A DNA stretch of 64,000 bases, taken from assembly GCF_011207455.1 (NCBI RefSeq), contig NZ_CP048877.1, positions 550,576-614,575 of the forward strand, in the 5' to 3' direction. A program made the position numbers and the translations under genes. This DNA is from Thermosulfuriphilus ammonigenes (GTDB lineage Bacteria > Desulfobacterota > Thermodesulfobacteria > Thermodesulfobacteriales > ST65). Positions 36,947-47,909 of this stretch are shown here, piece after piece (position 1 is the first letter of the stretch; each line of letters opens with the position of its first letter). The notes under the pieces are model-generated. The model was not told the origin of the DNA, made no database searches, and saw only the letters and a list, made by a program, of their open reading frames with translations.

Positions 36947-38813
36947 TGCTTAAAAAATTCAGGATGGAATCTTTAATTTTGGGGGTTGTAAGTCCCAGTT
37001 TATCCCGAAGGATGGCCGGGGAGCCGTGTTCCACGAAGACATCCGGAATCCCAAGGCGCATCAAGGGAACAGAGAGTCTCCGATCGGCAAGGAGTTCGGC
37101 CACGGCGCTACCAAAACCTCCGATAAGGCTGTTTTCTTCAATGGTCATCAGACGATCATGACCCTGGGCCAGATCCAGAATTAGTTCTTCATCAAGGGGT
37201 TTGGCAAAGCGAGCGTTGACCACCGTAACCGAGACCCCCTGAGAGGAAAGCTCCTCGGCCGCCTTAAGGGCCGGCCAAACGGTGGCTCCAATGGCCAAGA
37301 CAAGGATATCCTGCCCCTCCCGGAGCACTTCAGCCCGCCCGATGGGGATGGCCTTAAGCTCCCAATCCAGACTTACCCCCACCCCTGAGCCCCGAGGGTA
37401 GCGAAGGGCAATGGGACCTCGGTAGACCATAGCCGTGTAGAGCATGTGCTGAAGTTCATTTTCGTCCTTGGGGGCCATGACCACCATGTTGGGGATCAGG
37501 CGGAGATAAGAAAGGTCGAACTGCCCCTGATGGGTAGGGCCATCTTCCCCCACAATCCCCCCTCTATCGAGGGCAAAGATTACGTGTTGTTTGGTCAAAC
37601 AAACATCGTGAATGATCTGATCAAAGGAGCGCTGCAAAAAGGTAGAATAAATAGCGCAGACAGGGATAAGCCCCTCAATGGCCAGGCCGGCAGCAAAAGT
37701 AACCGCATGCTGTTCACAGATGCCCACATCAAAGAAGCGTTCCGGAAACCGCCGGGCAAAGTCCTTAAGCCCTGTTCCGGTAGGCATGGCCGCAGTAATG
37801 GCCACCAGACGAGGCTCCTCCTCCGCCAGCCGGATCATAGTCTGCCCAAAGACTTGGGTGTAATCCGGAGGCCGAGGCCCTTTACGCCGCGGCCGGCCAG
37901 TGACCACATCAAAGGGACCTAGACCATGAAAACGTTCGGGTTCCTCCTCGGCCGGAGGGTATCCTTTGCCTTTCTTGGTGAGGACATGAACCAGAACCGG
38001 CCCCTCTAGTTCCTTGACGTTTTTAAGGGTTGGAATGAGCACATCTAACCGATGGCCGGGCAGGGGCCCAACATATTCAAAATTAAGGGCCTCGAAAAGC
38101 ATTCCCGGAGTAAGAAACCCCTTAAGGGTGTCCTCGCTCCTTTTGAGGATATGAACGATCTGGTCTCCCCCGGGAAGATTGCGGAAGAAGCCCTCGAGCT
38201 CCTTTTTCACCCGAGTGGCCACCCTCCCGGTAAGCTTACGGGAAAGAAAAGACGAAAGGGCTCCCACGTTGGGAGAGATAGACATCTCGTTGTCGTTTAG
38301 AATGACGATGAGATTCTTGCGGATATGGCCAGTATTATTAAGGCCCTCGAAGGCAAGGCCCGCGGTCATAGAGCCGTCTCCGATAACCACCACCACCCGC
38401 CCGGGCTTTCCCTGGAGCTCCATGGCCACCGCCATACCCAGACCGGCCGAAATGGAGGTGGAGGAGTGGCCGGTGTCCAGGGCATCATAGGGGCTTTCAG
38501 AACGTTTGGGAAAGCCAGAGATTCCTCCATAAGTACGCAAGGTGTGAAAGACGTCTCTTCGGCCAGTAACCAGCTTGTGGGCATAGGCCTGGTGGCCAAC
38601 ATCCCAGACTATGCGATCCTGGGGGGCATCAAAGACATAATGAATGGCCAGGGTAAGCTCCACCGTCCCCAGGTTAGGAGCCAGGTGGCCGCCGTTTTCG
38701 GAGACCGTCTGAATGATGGTCTCCCTGATCTCCCGGGCCAATTCTCTAAGCTCTGGGAGACGAAGTCTTTTAAGGTCCTTTGGGCTATCGATGCGGTCAA
38801 GGATCCTGGTCAT
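36909..38813 (-). CDS. dxs: 1-deoxy-D-xylulose-5-phosphate synthase
   Basis: The 634-residue thiamine-diphosphate enzyme makes DXP from pyruvate and glyceraldehyde 3-phosphate, the first step of the MEP isoprenoid pathway. It has the [11 protein letters not shown] and [16 protein letters not shown] (ThDP-binding) motifs and the [15 protein letters not shown] loop. It lies 12 bases after ispA, consistent with isoprenoid genes in one operon. The start ATG has GAGGTGAG upstream. Confidence 0.97.
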   Translation of the reverse strand: MTRILDRIDSPKDLKRLRLPELRELAREIRETIIQTVSENGGHLAPNLGTVELTLAIHYVFDAPQDRIVWDVGHQAYAHKLVTGRRDVFHTLRTYGGISGFPKRSESPYDALDTGHSSTSISAGLGMAVAMELQGKPGRVVVVIGDGSMTAGLAFEGLNNTGHIRKNLIVILNDNEMSISPNVGALSSFLSRKLTGRVATRVKKELEGFFRNLPGGDQIVHILKRSEDTLKGFLTPGMLFEALNFEYVGPLPGHRLDVLIPTLKNVKELEGPVLVHVLTKKGKGYPPAEEEPERFHGLGPFDVVTGRPRRKGPRPPDYTQVFGQTMIRLAEEEPRLVAITAAMPTGTGLKDFARRFPERFFDVGICEQHAVTFAAGLAIEGLIPVCAIYSTFLQRSFDQIIHDVCLTKQHVIFALDRGGIVGEDGPTHQGQFDLSYLRLIPNMVVMAPKDENELQHMLYTAMVYRGPIALRYPRGSGVGVSLDWELKAIPIGRAEVLREGQDILVLAIGATVWPALKAAEELSSQGVSVTVVNARFAKPLDEELILDLAQGHDRLMTIEENSLIGGFGSAVAELLADRRLSVPLMRLGIPDVFVEHGSPAILRDKLGLTTPKIKDSILNFLSSEGPRLIVSPAS

Positions 38814-38825
38814 GCTCGTCTCACC

Positions 38826-39725
38826 TCACATCTTTCTCTCTACAATATACCGGGCAATGGCCTTAAGGACATCACCTCTGTCTCCCAAAGGCTCGAGGGC
38901 CTTCTCTGCCTCGCTGACCAACTTATAGGCCTGATCTCTAGCGGCCTGGAGGCCGAACATCTGGGGATAGGTGGGCTTGCCGTGTCTAAGATCAGAGCCT
39001 ACCGGTTTACCCAACAAGGCCTCATCTCCGGTGATGTCCAGGATGTCGTCAACGATCTGGAAGGCCAGGCCAATCTTCTCCCCATAGAGCCGGAGGGCTC
39101 CCAGCTCCCGGCTATTGCAGCCGGCCAGAACCCCCCCGGCAACCACCGAGGCCTGAATGAGGGCCGCCGTCTTGTGGAAGTGAATAAACTTAAGCTCTTC
39201 AGGGGCAATTTCTCGACCTTCGGCCAGAATATCCGCCGTCTGTCCCCCCACCATACCGGCCACACCAGCAGCTTGAGCCACAAGGGAGATGGTCTCCAGG
39301 GCCGCCAGGGGCCCAACCCTGGCTACCAGCTCTTTAAGACTCAAGAGCTCAAAGGCCAGGGTGAGCAAGGCATCCCCAGCCAAAATGGCCAGGGCCTCTC
39401 CGAACCTCTTGTGGCAGGTGGGACGGCCGCGCCGCAGATCATCGTCATCCATAGCAGGGAGATCATCGTGAATGAGGGAATAGGTGTGAATACACTCCAG
39501 AGCACAGGCCGCTGGCAGATAGACCTTCAGGTCTTCGTTTTTTGTGGCCGCTGCCGTAAGAAGAAGGATGGGACGAAGGCGTTTCCCCCCGGCAAAGACG
39601 CTGTAACGCATGGCCTCAATCACCGGAGCCGCCCCACCCTCTGGGCGAGGGAGATAGTGATCCAGGGCCTCATCTACCAAAGCCTTAAGGGAAGAAAGAT
39701 AGCGAATAAGGTCGGAACTACTCAC
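38826..39725 (-). CDS. ispA: Polyprenyl synthetase (farnesyl diphosphate synthase-like)
   Basis: The 299-residue prenyltransferase carries the first aspartate-rich motif as DDLPAMDDDDLRRG and the second as DDILD. This DDxx(xx)D form with two extra residues is the bacterial short-chain synthase type. It condenses isopentenyl diphosphate units and feeds quinone and cell-wall lipid pathways. The GTG start, with GAGGA six bases upstream, overlaps the xseB stop. Chain length (C15 versus C20) cannot be fixed. Confidence 0.93.
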   Translation of the reverse strand: MSSSDLIRYLSSLKALVDEALDHYLPRPEGGAAPVIEAMRYSVFAGGKRLRPILLLTAAATKNEDLKVYLPAACALECIHTYSLIHDDLPAMDDDDLRRGRPTCHKRFGEALAILAGDALLTLAFELLSLKELVARVGPLAALETISLVAQAAGVAGMVGGQTADILAEGREIAPEELKFIHFHKTAALIQASVVAGGVLAGCNSRELGALRLYGEKIGLAFQIVDDILDITGDEALLGKPVGSDLRHGKPTYPQMFGLQAARDQAYKLVSEAEKALEPLGDRGDVLKAIARYIVERKM

Positions 39726-39951
39726 CGGATTCCTCAGGAAAGGGGATAAATTCTACCTGACCATCTGGCTGGCCAATAAGCAGCTCTACCTTTCGTTCGG
39801 CCTCATCAAGCATCTGATTAAGGGCTCGCGAAAGCCTGATGCCTTCTTCAAACTTCTTCAGGGAATCCTCCAGGGAAAGGCCCTCTGATTCCAGCTCGGA
39901 GACAATCTTCTCCAGGCTCTGGAGCCCGGCCTCAAAGTCCTTCAGTTCCAT
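39718..39951 (-). CDS. xseB: Exodeoxyribonuclease VII small subunit
   Basis: The 77-residue small, acidic, helical protein matches XseB, with LEKIVSELESEGLSLEDSLKKFEEG. Together with XseA it degrades single-stranded DNA. The gene overlaps the M23 peptidase by 20 bases and ispA by 8. Its separation from xseA by the peptidase gene is unusual but stays within one operon. Confidence 0.93.
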   Translation of the reverse strand: MELKDFEAGLQSLEKIVSELESEGLSLEDSLKKFEEGIRLSRALNQMLDEAERKVELLIGQPDGQVEFIPFPEESGE

Positions 39952-40792
39952 GGGAAGTCTCCTTCCTGACCGAAAATGGTCTTAAAGTAATGAGGCTTAG
40001 GGGATCCACCCGAAGCCCCGTCAGTGAGACACCAAAGTGAAGGTGGGGCCCGGTTACCCGGCCGGTACGACCCACCAGGCCTATACGCTGCCCCCGGCGG
40101 ACTTTATCCCCTTCGGTCACCACGATTTCTTTAAGGTGGCAATAAATACTGTAAAGACCTAGACCATGATTGATGACCACAGTGCGCCCGGAGAGATAAA
40201 AGTCTCCCGTCAAAACCACCTGACCATCGCCAAAGGCAACTACTGGAGTGCCTTCAGGGGCGGCAAAATCCACTCCCATATGAGGGCTTCGGGGTTGTCC
40301 ATTAAGGATACGCCTAAGCCCAAAGGGGCTGGAGAGACGCCCCTCCACAGGACGAACAAAGGGGCCGAGATAAGGTTCCTCCCTGGTCACGGGCTTGAGG
40401 GCCTCAAGCAACCTGGCCCTTTCTCTCTTTATCCGAGCCAGGGTCTTTTTATCAAAGGTGACCATCTTTGGGGGGAGCTTAAGGTGTTCCTCAGGAAAGG
40501 TCTTGGGGATAATGTTCAGCCCCACCCTTGCCCGCTTCCCAGAGGCAAAATGTACCTCTAAGACGGCCCGCCCAGGAGAAGCTCCGTAGGGAACGGCCAC
40601 AAATCCCCGGGCTTCGGGTCCCAGAGAAACCAGAGGAAAACAATGCTTAAGTAAGCAGGCCTCTTTTGCCCTCCCGGGCACCCTTAGCAGAAAGGCCTCG
40701 CCCGGAGCCACAGCAGAGGGAGCCTCTATAGCCTTAGCCCCGGCAGATAAAAGGAGGCAAACTATCAGGACTGAGATTCCAAAACGCGACAT
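39932..40792 (-). CDS. Exported M23-family metallopeptidase
   Basis: The 286-residue protein has an N-terminal signal peptide (about residues 1-22), a basic middle part and a C-terminal LytM/M23 domain. Metal and catalytic residues are visible in HMGVDFAAP, HGLGLYSIYCH and HLHFGV. M23 peptidases cleave peptidoglycan cross-links or regulate cell-wall amidases. It is embedded between xseA and xseB and overlaps both. Confidence 0.92.
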   Translation of the reverse strand: MSRFGISVLIVCLLLSAGAKAIEAPSAVAPGEAFLLRVPGRAKEACLLKHCFPLVSLGPEARGFVAVPYGASPGRAVLEVHFASGKRARVGLNIIPKTFPEEHLKLPPKMVTFDKKTLARIKRERARLLEALKPVTREEPYLGPFVRPVEGRLSSPFGLRRILNGQPRSPHMGVDFAAPEGTPVVAFGDGQVVLTGDFYLSGRTVVINHGLGLYSIYCHLKEIVVTEGDKVRRGQRIGLVGRTGRVTGPHLHFGVSLTGLRVDPLSLITLRPFSVRKETSHGTEGL

Positions 40793-42030
40793 AAAACCCT
40801 GCCCTTTTTGAGCTTTAATCTTAGAAGGTCTCCCGGACGCACCTGATCCGCCTCGGTAAGAAGACGGCCTTGAGGCAGAATCTCTACCAGGCTGTATCCC
40901 CTGGACAGAATACCATAAGGGCTAAGGGCCTCTAAGCGATGCTCTAAGGCCTTAAGCCTGGCCTTCTTGGTGGCCAGATATCTGACTATAGATCGTTCAA
41001 GGGCAGAGGTGGCCGCCTCAAGGCGTAGCCTTTTTTCCACCAGACGTCGCCGGGGATCTTTGAGCCTTAGAGTAAGGACTTTTAAGGTCTGCCGGTGCCC
41101 CCTGAGCCCTTCTAATACGAGGTCTTGAAGACGTCGTTCTAAGGCCCTGAGGCGTTCTTTCAGCTCACCATGATCCGGAAAGACCATCTGAGCAGCCGCT
41201 GTAGGGGTCGGAGCCCGGTGATCGGCCACAAAATCGCAGATGGTAAAATCAACCTCATGCCCTACGGCGGAGACCACCGGAATCCGGCTCCGGGCTACAG
41301 CCCGGGCCAGGGCCTCGTCATTGAAGGCCCAGAGATCCTCTAAGGACCCACCGCCTCGACAGATGACAATAACATCTACCGGCAAATGAAGGTTAAAGAA
41401 ATCCAGGGCCTGACAGATCTCGCCGGCTGCCTCCTGGCCCTGGACCCTGGTAGGGTAAATAATAATTTGCCCCCCCGGAAAGCGCCCCCTCGAAACCCTC
41501 AAGAAATCATGAACCGCCGCCCCTGTAGGGGAGGTAATTAAACCCACCCTGGAGGGAACCAGGGGTAGTGATTTTTTGCGGGAGGGATCAAAGAGACCTT
41601 CACGGCGCAGACGCTCTTTAAGCTCCTCAAAGGCCATCATCATGGCCCCGGCCCCCCGGGGCTCAACAATAGTGGCAATAAGTTGATATTGTCCTCGAGG
41701 CTCATAAAGGCTGAGTCTTCCCAGACAGAGAATTCGAAGCCCGTCCTTAAGGGGAAAGCGGACCTTTGCCGCCTCCCGGCGGAAGAGGACCACCTGGATC
41801 TGAGCCATCTCGTCCTTGAGAGAAAAATAGACATGCCCAGAAGAGGGAACGCGTAGATTGGAGACCTCTCCTTCCACCCACACAAAGGGGAAGGCCCCTT
41901 CTAAAAGATCTTTTAAAACACGGGTTAGCTCGGAGACGGTAAAGACCCGGGGCTCAAGAGTCTCGTCGGTCTCCAGGGCTCCTTCGGCCAGAGGCGGGGA
42001 AGGGATCAGGTTTTCCAGAGAATCCGGCAT
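40765..42030 (-). CDS. xseA: Exodeoxyribonuclease VII large subunit
   Basis: The protein is about 421 residues from ATG 42030; a TTG at 42048 would add six. It has the OB-fold N-terminus ([25 protein letters not shown]) and the catalytic region with [46 protein letters not shown] and C-terminal coiled helices. It processes single-stranded DNA with XseB. Its start is divergent from dnaJ, and an 82-base gap must hold both promoters. Confidence 0.95.
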   Translation of the reverse strand: MPDSLENLIPSPPLAEGALETDETLEPRVFTVSELTRVLKDLLEGAFPFVWVEGEVSNLRVPSSGHVYFSLKDEMAQIQVVLFRREAAKVRFPLKDGLRILCLGRLSLYEPRGQYQLIATIVEPRGAGAMMMAFEELKERLRREGLFDPSRKKSLPLVPSRVGLITSPTGAAVHDFLRVSRGRFPGGQIIIYPTRVQGQEAAGEICQALDFFNLHLPVDVIVICRGGGSLEDLWAFNDEALARAVARSRIPVVSAVGHEVDFTICDFVADHRAPTPTAAAQMVFPDHGELKERLRALERRLQDLVLEGLRGHRQTLKVLTLRLKDPRRRLVEKRLRLEAATSALERSIVRYLATKKARLKALEHRLEALSPYGILSRGYSLVEILPQGRLLTEADQVRPGDLLRLKLKKGRVLCRVLESQS

Positions 42031-42112
42031 TGTTTTTCCGGGCCACAAAGCTTATAGTCTTTTGCCGAAAGTTAGCCCAAAGAAGATACTTAGTAAACCG
42101 GGTAAAAAAACC

Positions 42113-43183
42113 ATGATCAAGAAAGACCTTTATGAAATTTTAGGCGTCTCTCCCGAGGCCACTCAGGAGGAGATTAAAAAGGCCTACCGGCGTCTGGCCC
42201 GAAAATATCATCCGGATCTAAACCCAGGAGACAAAGAGGCTGAGAGGCGCTTTAAAGAGATAAATGAGGCCTATGAGGTCCTCTCTGACCCCAAAAAGAG
42301 GGCCGAATACGATCAGCTACGCCAAGCGGCCTCGGCTCACACCTTCACCACCCCTGAGGGTGAAACGGCCTATGATTTCTCGGGTCTTTTTGAGGAGGGT
42401 GGTCTCGGAGGTTTTGCCGATCTGTTCGAAGACCTCTTCGGATTTGAGACCAGAAGTCATCGTCCCCGGCGGGGAGAGGACATCATGGCCCGGGTGGAGG
42501 TTGACCTGCGGGATGCCGCTTTAGGCCGAGAAATAGAGGTCGAGGTCCCCTACCGAGGTCCATGTCCCACCTGCGGGGGGCAGGGGCTGGATCCAACTGA
42601 TACTGGCTCATCCTGTCCGGCCTGTGGGGGACAGGGCAAGAAGGATATCCGTCAGAAGGGAATGAGGGTGATCCAGATCTGCAGCCACTGTGGGGGAAGT
42701 GGTCGAATAAGGACAAAACCTTGCCCCACCTGCCGCGGAACAGGGGTCTCTGGTCACCGGGAGCGGATAAAGATCAAAGTTCCCCCCGGGGTCAAGGAGG
42801 GAGACACCATACGCATTCCGGGCAAGGGTGCCCCAGGAATAATGGGAGGGCCTCCGGGGGACCTGTATGTCCAATTTGTCATCAGGCCTGACCCCCTCTT
42901 TGAACGTCGGGGAGATGATCTTTATGTCAAAGTGCCGGTAGACATCTTTACCGCCACCCTAGGGGGCGAGGTGGTCGTTCCCACTATAGATGGTCAGGTA
43001 AAAATGAAGATCCCCCCGGGCACTCAGTGCGGCCAAAAGTTTCGCCTAAAGGGTAAGGGCCTCCCGCGGGCCAGAGGTGGTCGCGGAGATGAATATGCCG
43101 AGATCATGATTCGGGTTCCAACCCATCTCTCTCCGGAGGCCAAAAAACTTTTTGAGGAACTCAAAAGTAAGATCCACCCTTAG
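42113..43183 (+). CDS. dnaJ: Molecular chaperone DnaJ
   Basis: The 356-residue DnaJ starts at ATG 42113; the frame upstream is antisense to xseA. It shows the J-domain with HPD, a short Gly-poor linker, and a zinc-finger domain with four CxxCxGxG repeats ([32 protein letters not shown]). A C-terminal substrate-binding region follows. The usual Gly/Phe-rich linker is short and less Gly-rich. dnaK and grpE are not in the window. The stop overlaps the convergent histidine kinase stop. Confidence 0.94.
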   Translation: MIKKDLYEILGVSPEATQEEIKKAYRRLARKYHPDLNPGDKEAERRFKEINEAYEVLSDPKKRAEYDQLRQAASAHTFTTPEGETAYDFSGLFEEGGLGGFADLFEDLFGFETRSHRPRRGEDIMARVEVDLRDAALGREIEVEVPYRGPCPTCGGQGLDPTDTGSSCPACGGQGKKDIRQKGMRVIQICSHCGGSGRIRTKPCPTCRGTGVSGHRERIKIKVPPGVKEGDTIRIPGKGAPGIMGGPPGDLYVQFVIRPDPLFERRGDDLYVKVPVDIFTATLGGEVVVPTIDGQVKMKIPPGTQCGQKFRLKGKGLPRARGGRGDEYAEIMIRVPTHLSPEAKKLFEELKSKIHP

Positions 43184-44715
43184 GACCGGGGAATAAAGAT
43201 TCGGAAGACTGTGCCCTCACCGGCCTGGCTTTTTACCTGGATGTCGCCCCCCCAGGACTCCACCAGACGATGGACAATAGACAGGCCAAGGCCGGTTCCT
43301 TCCGGGCGCGTGGTGTAAAAGGGGTTAAAGATATGGTCCAGAGTCTCCGGGGGAATACCGCCCCCGGTATCCCTTACCTCCAGCCAGGCCCCTTCCCGGC
43401 CCTCATCAAGAGATATGGTCACCCTACCGTTTGGATGACCGTTGCAGGCCTCTACAGCGTTCATCACCAGGTTGAGTAACACCTGACGGAACTGGTCAGG
43501 GTCAAGTTCCAGCTCAAAATCCTCGGCGATAAGATTCTCTATCGGGACTTTCTTAAAGCGACCGTGGCGTCCCACCAAGGAGATGACCTCTTCAGCCACC
43601 TGAGCCGGATGGAAGATCCGACGTTTCCCTCGCTCCGGCCGGGCGAAAAGGAAAAAATCATCCGACAAAGACTCCAGACGCTCTGCCTCCCGGAGGATTA
43701 TCTCTAGCAAGGGTTGACCTTCCACAGAGACCAGTTCCTGCTCCTTTAGAAGTTGCGCCGCGCCACTTATACTGGTGAGAGGATTCCTGATTTCATGAAC
43801 CAGGCCATCGGCCATATGGCCTAAGGCTGCCAGGCGCTCGATACGACGCATCTGTCCTTCCCGGCGTTTGATCTCTGTAATGTCTTGAAAGATGATCCCC
43901 CTTCCCAAGACCTGACCGGAATCATCGGTAATATCAAAGCAAGAAAGTCCCAGGATGATCTCTCCCCGTTGCGGATGTTTAAGGGTTAAATCTTGACGTT
44001 CACTACACTCGACAGCAGCCATTTCCGGGATGATCTCTGCCAGGGGCCTTTGCTGAAAGGTCGAAAGAGGCCGGCCGAGAATCTCTTCGGCCCGCCGGTT
44101 GACCAGGGTCAGGTTTCCCTGGGCATCGGTTATAATGAGCCCTGACTGAAGGCTGTGGAACACATGATGTTGGATCTTCTCCAGTCGCCGGATATCCGCC
44201 TCTCTCTGATGAACCTTGGCCTGGACAAGAGTGATATCTCGAACGAGCCGCAGGGTCATAAGACCTACCAGAGAAAAGGCCCCCAGATCCAAAAAATAAA
44301 AGAAGACCTCCTCGGACCTAATCGCCCGGCCTCCTTTAAGAAGGGGAGGCCAATAAATGATGGTCAGACCCAGGGCCACCACGCCCATGGTCAGGTTGAG
44401 GCCACTGCGTCCCAGAAGGACGGCCGCAATAATGACCACCAGAGAGTAAAGAACAATAAAGGGGCTTTGAGGCCCACCGCTAACCCCTATTAGCAAGGTA
44501 ATGAGAAAGGAGTCTCCCAAAACAAGGGCCCAGGCCAAACGATGAGCCGAGACCCCCATCTTGGAGGCCACCAAAATGGCCAGACTAAGGGCAAAGGAGG
44601 CGCCCACCACCCAGAAGAAGGCCTCATGGAAAAGATCCTTAAGGACAACTCCCCCGGCCAGAACTGCCAGTAAAATGACCAGCTTCAGGGCGTTGATAAC
44701 CGAGAAACGAAACAT
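43180..44715 (-). CDS. Membrane sensor histidine kinase with PAS domain (PilS-like)
   Basis: The roughly 511-residue kinase starts at ATG 44715. Up to six membrane segments occupy about residues 8-160, followed by a coiled coil, a PAS domain with GRPLSTF, a dimerisation motif with the phospho-His (HEIRNPL), and an ATPase with DTGGGIPPE and GTGLGLS. It follows the regulator gene by seven bases. The multi-helix input resembles PilS, and the pair may sense an envelope or nutrient signal; pilus control is not proven. Confidence 0.88.
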   Translation of the reverse strand: MFRFSVINALKLVILLAVLAGGVVLKDLFHEAFFWVVGASFALSLAILVASKMGVSAHRLAWALVLGDSFLITLLIGVSGGPQSPFIVLYSLVVIIAAVLLGRSGLNLTMGVVALGLTIIYWPPLLKGGRAIRSEEVFFYFLDLGAFSLVGLMTLRLVRDITLVQAKVHQREADIRRLEKIQHHVFHSLQSGLIITDAQGNLTLVNRRAEEILGRPLSTFQQRPLAEIIPEMAAVECSERQDLTLKHPQRGEIILGLSCFDITDDSGQVLGRGIIFQDITEIKRREGQMRRIERLAALGHMADGLVHEIRNPLTSISGAAQLLKEQELVSVEGQPLLEIILREAERLESLSDDFFLFARPERGKRRIFHPAQVAEEVISLVGRHGRFKKVPIENLIAEDFELELDPDQFRQVLLNLVMNAVEACNGHPNGRVTISLDEGREGAWLEVRDTGGGIPPETLDHIFNPFYTTRPEGTGLGLSIVHRLVESWGGDIQVKSQAGEGTVFRIFIPRS

Positions 44716-44722
44716 TGGTGTT

Positions 44723-46090
44723 TTAGAGGTTGTATTTGGCCAGGCGATACCTGAAAGAACGAAAGTTGAGACCAAGTAGTTTGGCCGCCTCGGTCTTTAC
44801 TCCGCCGGTGCGTTCAAGGGCCTGTTTGAGAAGATCCATCTCTATTTTGGCCAGAAGTTCCTCGAGATCCAACCCCTTCTCTGGCAAAGTAATACGAAAA
44901 TCCTTCTGGCCGTTGTCCCCTTCCTCCTGACGTTTGCTCCGGGAAAGAACCAGACTTTCGGGCAGGATGAGGCTTCCCGTCTCCAGGGCCACCGAACGCT
45001 CAATGATATTTTCCAGCTCTCGAATATTTCCGGGGAAGTCGTATTCTTCCAAGGCCTTAAGGGCATAAGCTGAAATGCCCTCAACCTTTTTACCCATCTG
45101 ACGGGCGTACTTGTCTAAGAAATATTGGACCAAAACCGGGATATCCTCTCGCCTCTCTCTTAGTGGCGGAACGTGAATGCTGATAACGTTTAGTCGGTAG
45201 TAGAGGTCCTCTCGAAAATTTCCGGCCAGAACCTCCTTTTCTAAATCCCGGTTGGTGGCCGAAATTATCCGGACGTCAACCTCGATCTCCTGGGTTTCTC
45301 CCAACGGAATAAAACTTTTCTGTTGGACAACCCGGAGAAGCTTTACCTGAAGCTCGGGTGGAAGCTCCCCTATCTCATCCAAAAAGATGGTTCCACCATG
45401 GGCCACGGCAAAAAGGCCCTTTTTCTCCCGGGTGGCCCCGGTAAAGGCCCCTCGGCTGTAACCAAAAAGCTCGCTTTCCAAGAGATTGGCCGGGATGCCA
45501 CCGCAGTTGACAACCACAAAAGGGCGATCCTTCCGGGGACTCAAACGGTGAATGGCCCGGGCAATGAGCTCCTTACCCGTGCCTGACTCTCCAGTGATGA
45601 GAACATTAGACGGGGCCTGGGCTACCTTAGGCAGAAGGGAGAAGATCTTGCGCATGGCCGCACTCTTGGCCACCATGCCTTCAAACTGAACTATCTGCTC
45701 CCCCTTAGGCTCACCCTCGCGGCTCTTTTCGGCCTTCTTGAGGGCCCGGGCCACCGTCTCTCGAAGTTCAGAAAGGTTAAAGGGTTTGGTCACATAATCA
45801 AAGGCCCCCTCCCTCATGGCCGAAACGGCCGTATCCATAGAGGCAAAGGCCGTGATCATGATCACTGGAATCTGGGGCCAGCGGCCCTTGATCTCCTTAA
45901 GGAGAGAGAGGCCATCCATCTCCGGCATCCTGATATCGGCCAAAACCACATCTACAGGCTGCTTCTCCATGAGCTTAAGGGCCTCTTTGCCTGTCTCCGC
46001 GGTGAAGACCTGATACCCATCCTTGCTGAAGAGAATATCCAGAAACTGGCGCAGGCTCCTGTCATCATCAACAATGAGCAGATGGGCCAT
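44723..46090 (-). CDS. Sigma-54-dependent response regulator (PilR/NtrC-like)
   Basis: The protein starts at ATG 46090, with GGGAGG six bases upstream. It has a receiver domain (LLIVDDD, DIRMPEMDG phosphoacceptor Asp), an AAA+ domain with GESGTGKE and GAFTGA, and a C-terminal Fis-type helix-turn-helix (EAAKLLGLNFRSFRYRLAKY). It would activate sigma-54 promoters on phosphorylation by the adjacent kinase. Target genes are not identified. It is one of three sigma-54 activators in this window, while rpoN itself is not present here. Confidence 0.9.
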   Translation of the reverse strand: MAHLLIVDDDRSLRQFLDILFSKDGYQVFTAETGKEALKLMEKQPVDVVLADIRMPEMDGLSLLKEIKGRWPQIPVIMITAFASMDTAVSAMREGAFDYVTKPFNLSELRETVARALKKAEKSREGEPKGEQIVQFEGMVAKSAAMRKIFSLLPKVAQAPSNVLITGESGTGKELIARAIHRLSPRKDRPFVVVNCGGIPANLLESELFGYSRGAFTGATREKKGLFAVAHGGTIFLDEIGELPPELQVKLLRVVQQKSFIPLGETQEIEVDVRIISATNRDLEKEVLAGNFREDLYYRLNVISIHVPPLRERREDIPVLVQYFLDKYARQMGKKVEGISAYALKALEEYDFPGNIRELENIIERSVALETGSLILPESLVLSRSKRQEEGDNGQKDFRITLPEKGLDLEELLAKIEMDLLKQALERTGGVKTEAAKLLGLNFRSFRYRLAKYNL

Positions 46091-46273
46091 CATCTGCCTC
46101 CCTGTTATAAAATCCGGCGCTTCTCTTAAATTTTTGTCGTCAGAAAGGAACATTTTGTTAAATAATTTGTCACCCGTTGACGTTTTTTGTTATTAGGGAA
46201 GCGCAACTAGTAAGGCCCTTTATCAGGGGGGCAGAATTTCACCGCCTTTAGGTGGCGGCCGATTCTAGATAAT

Positions 46274-47305
46274 ATGCCCCAAAGAGAGATGACTTCCCGA
46301 GGCTCCGGACCCACAAGATTGGAACCCCTCTTTGAACTCTCCAAAAGCCGTGGAGACAGAGGCGGCCTTTGGGCCCTAGGGCTTTGCTTCCTGGCTGCGG
46401 CCGGTCTCTCTACAGAGGTTCTCCTTCAGATATACAAAGGGAAAAGCGTCTGTCCCAACGAGGTCTGTGCCCTGGTAGGAGAATACGTCCTTATCGGCGA
46501 GCGAGGGCTTATGACTATAGGGGCGGCTTTCTTCTGGATCCTCTTTGGCCTTATATTTTTTAGCCGCCGTTATCCCCGGCCCTGGCTTAAGGCCTTGCCC
46601 CAGATAGCCCTTCTGGGGGCCCTGGCCTTTGACGGCCTTCTTATGGGATTCCAGGTTTTTAAGATCCAGAAACTCTGTCTCATCTGTCTGGCCACGGCCT
46701 TAGTCCTTATCACCATTCATTTGGTTTATTCATTTGGTCTTAAAAGCTTTGCCGTAGCCGTAGCCGGACTGGCTGTCTGGACCGGGGCCTTTGCCGGCAA
46801 TGGTCTTCTTAAGATGCCCCAGGGCCCTAAGGGCCCGGTTAACTTCGTTTTTTACAGTCTTCGGGCCACCAATGGGCCAGAATTCCCCCGTTTAACTCTG
46901 ATCTTCAGTCTTCATTGTCCCCACTGCCTGAAGGTCATTGAAAGGCTCTCCGAAATCCCCCCTGGGGGCCTAAATCTCCGGCTGGCTACAGTAGATACTG
47001 ACGCAGAGGCCTTAGAGAAGTTAAGTTCTTTCCTCAAAGAGGCCCCCAAAAGTGATCAGCCCCTCTCCCTACTTCTTAAACTTAAAAGAAGTGCTCCTTC
47101 CGAGAAGAAGGCCATCCCTGCCGGACTTGTCGCGGCCGCCCAGGCCGCCCGTGAGTTTCTCTTTGCCCAAGGCCTTTATGGGATCCCTGTCTTGATGGTG
47201 GAAGAGGGGCCTGACAGGCGTCTTATCTTAAGTGGAGAAGAGGCCATAATGACCTATCTCCAGCAGGTCTTCACTCCCGAAGGCTCAAACCAAGAGGGGC
47301 GATGA
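46274..47305 (+). CDS. VKOR-thioredoxin-like fusion, disulfide-forming membrane protein
   Basis: The 343-residue protein has VKOR-type helices with the two redox pairs of the family, C60/C65 and the CLIC motif C135/C138. A C-terminal thioredoxin-like region follows with CPHC (C215/C218). Bacterial VKOR-Trx fusions make disulfide bonds in the periplasm and take electrons to quinone, replacing DsbA/DsbB. ATG 46274 or the second Met at 46289 is possible; neither has a strong Shine-Dalgarno. Its 3' end overlaps the convergent precorrin gene by 35 bases. Confidence 0.8.
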   Translation: MPQREMTSRGSGPTRLEPLFELSKSRGDRGGLWALGLCFLAAAGLSTEVLLQIYKGKSVCPNEVCALVGEYVLIGERGLMTIGAAFFWILFGLIFFSRRYPRPWLKALPQIALLGALAFDGLLMGFQVFKIQKLCLICLATALVLITIHLVYSFGLKSFAVAVAGLAVWTGAFAGNGLLKMPQGPKGPVNFVFYSLRATNGPEFPRLTLIFSLHCPHCLKVIERLSEIPPGGLNLRLATVDTDAEALEKLSSFLKEAPKSDQPLSLLLKLKRSAPSEKKAIPAGLVAAAQAAREFLFAQGLYGIPVLMVEEGPDRRLILSGEEAIMTYLQQVFTPEGSNQEGR

Positions 47306-47909
47306 ATTCTGCCACTTTATCCTCCCTGCCCTCAGCCAGCCACTGGGGGATAGGAGAGTAAGCCAGCTTTTTGAATATGGCCTCCCTCTCAGAGGCCGGA
47401 AGACCTCGAGAGAGAATCTCCCTGCGCCAGCGCCTCATTAACTCCAGAAACCTTCCCCACTCTGGCCCAAAAGACCCCTCAAGCTCTTCCCTTAGCCTTC
47501 TGGCCAGGGCCGGACTCGCTCCAGAGGTCGAGATGGCGATGGTTAAATCACCACTTTTGACCACCGAGGGAACAATAAAGCTACAATACTCCGGCTTATC
47601 CACCACATTGCAAGGGATTCCAAGGGCTTCGGCCTCGGAGAAGACCGCCTCCTGGACGGCTGGATCATCGGTGGCGGCAATAACCAGCCGCATTCCCCTG
47701 AGATCTCCCGGACGATAGCCCCGCATCTCCAGCTCAAGCCGACCTTCTTGGGCCGCCAGACGAATTTCTTCACAGACCTGGGGAGAAACCACCCTGACCT
47801 GAGCCTCTGCCTCAAGAAGGGAGGCTATCTTTCGAGCCGCCACCTGGCCACCGCCAACCACCAGGCACTTTTTACCCGCCAATTTGAGAAAGAGTGGATA
47901 GTACTTAAT
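47271..47909 (-). CDS. Precorrin-2 dehydrogenase / sirohydrochlorin ferrochelatase-like (SirC/Met8 family)
   Basis: The roughly 213-residue protein has the NAD-binding motif CLVVGGGQVAARK and the family segments AATDDP, CNVVDKPEYC and TSGASPALA. It oxidises precorrin-2 to sirohydrochlorin in the siroheme branch and may chelate iron. Homologues begin M-K/R-YYP. Here KYYP is preceded by ATT (47909-47907), and an ideal GGAGGTGA lies just before it. GTG 47915 overlaps that Shine-Dalgarno, so the ATT codon is the more likely start. The frame upstream overlaps the next gene. Confidence 0.8.
   Translation of the reverse strand: MKYYPLFLKLAGKKCLVVGGGQVAARKIASLLEAEAQVRVVSPQVCEEIRLAAQEGRLELEMRGYRPGDLRGMRLVIAATDDPAVQEAVFSEAEALGIPCNVVDKPEYCSFIVPSVVKSGDLTIAISTSGASPALARRLREELEGSFGPEWGRFLELMRRWRREILSRGLPASEREAIFKKLAYSPIPQWLAEGREDKVAEFIAPLGLSLRE

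Noticed and set aside
38325-39749. Long plus-strand open frame antisense to dxs and ispA (474 codons)
   Set aside because: It is the antisense of two firmly identified genes and has no family-like motif.
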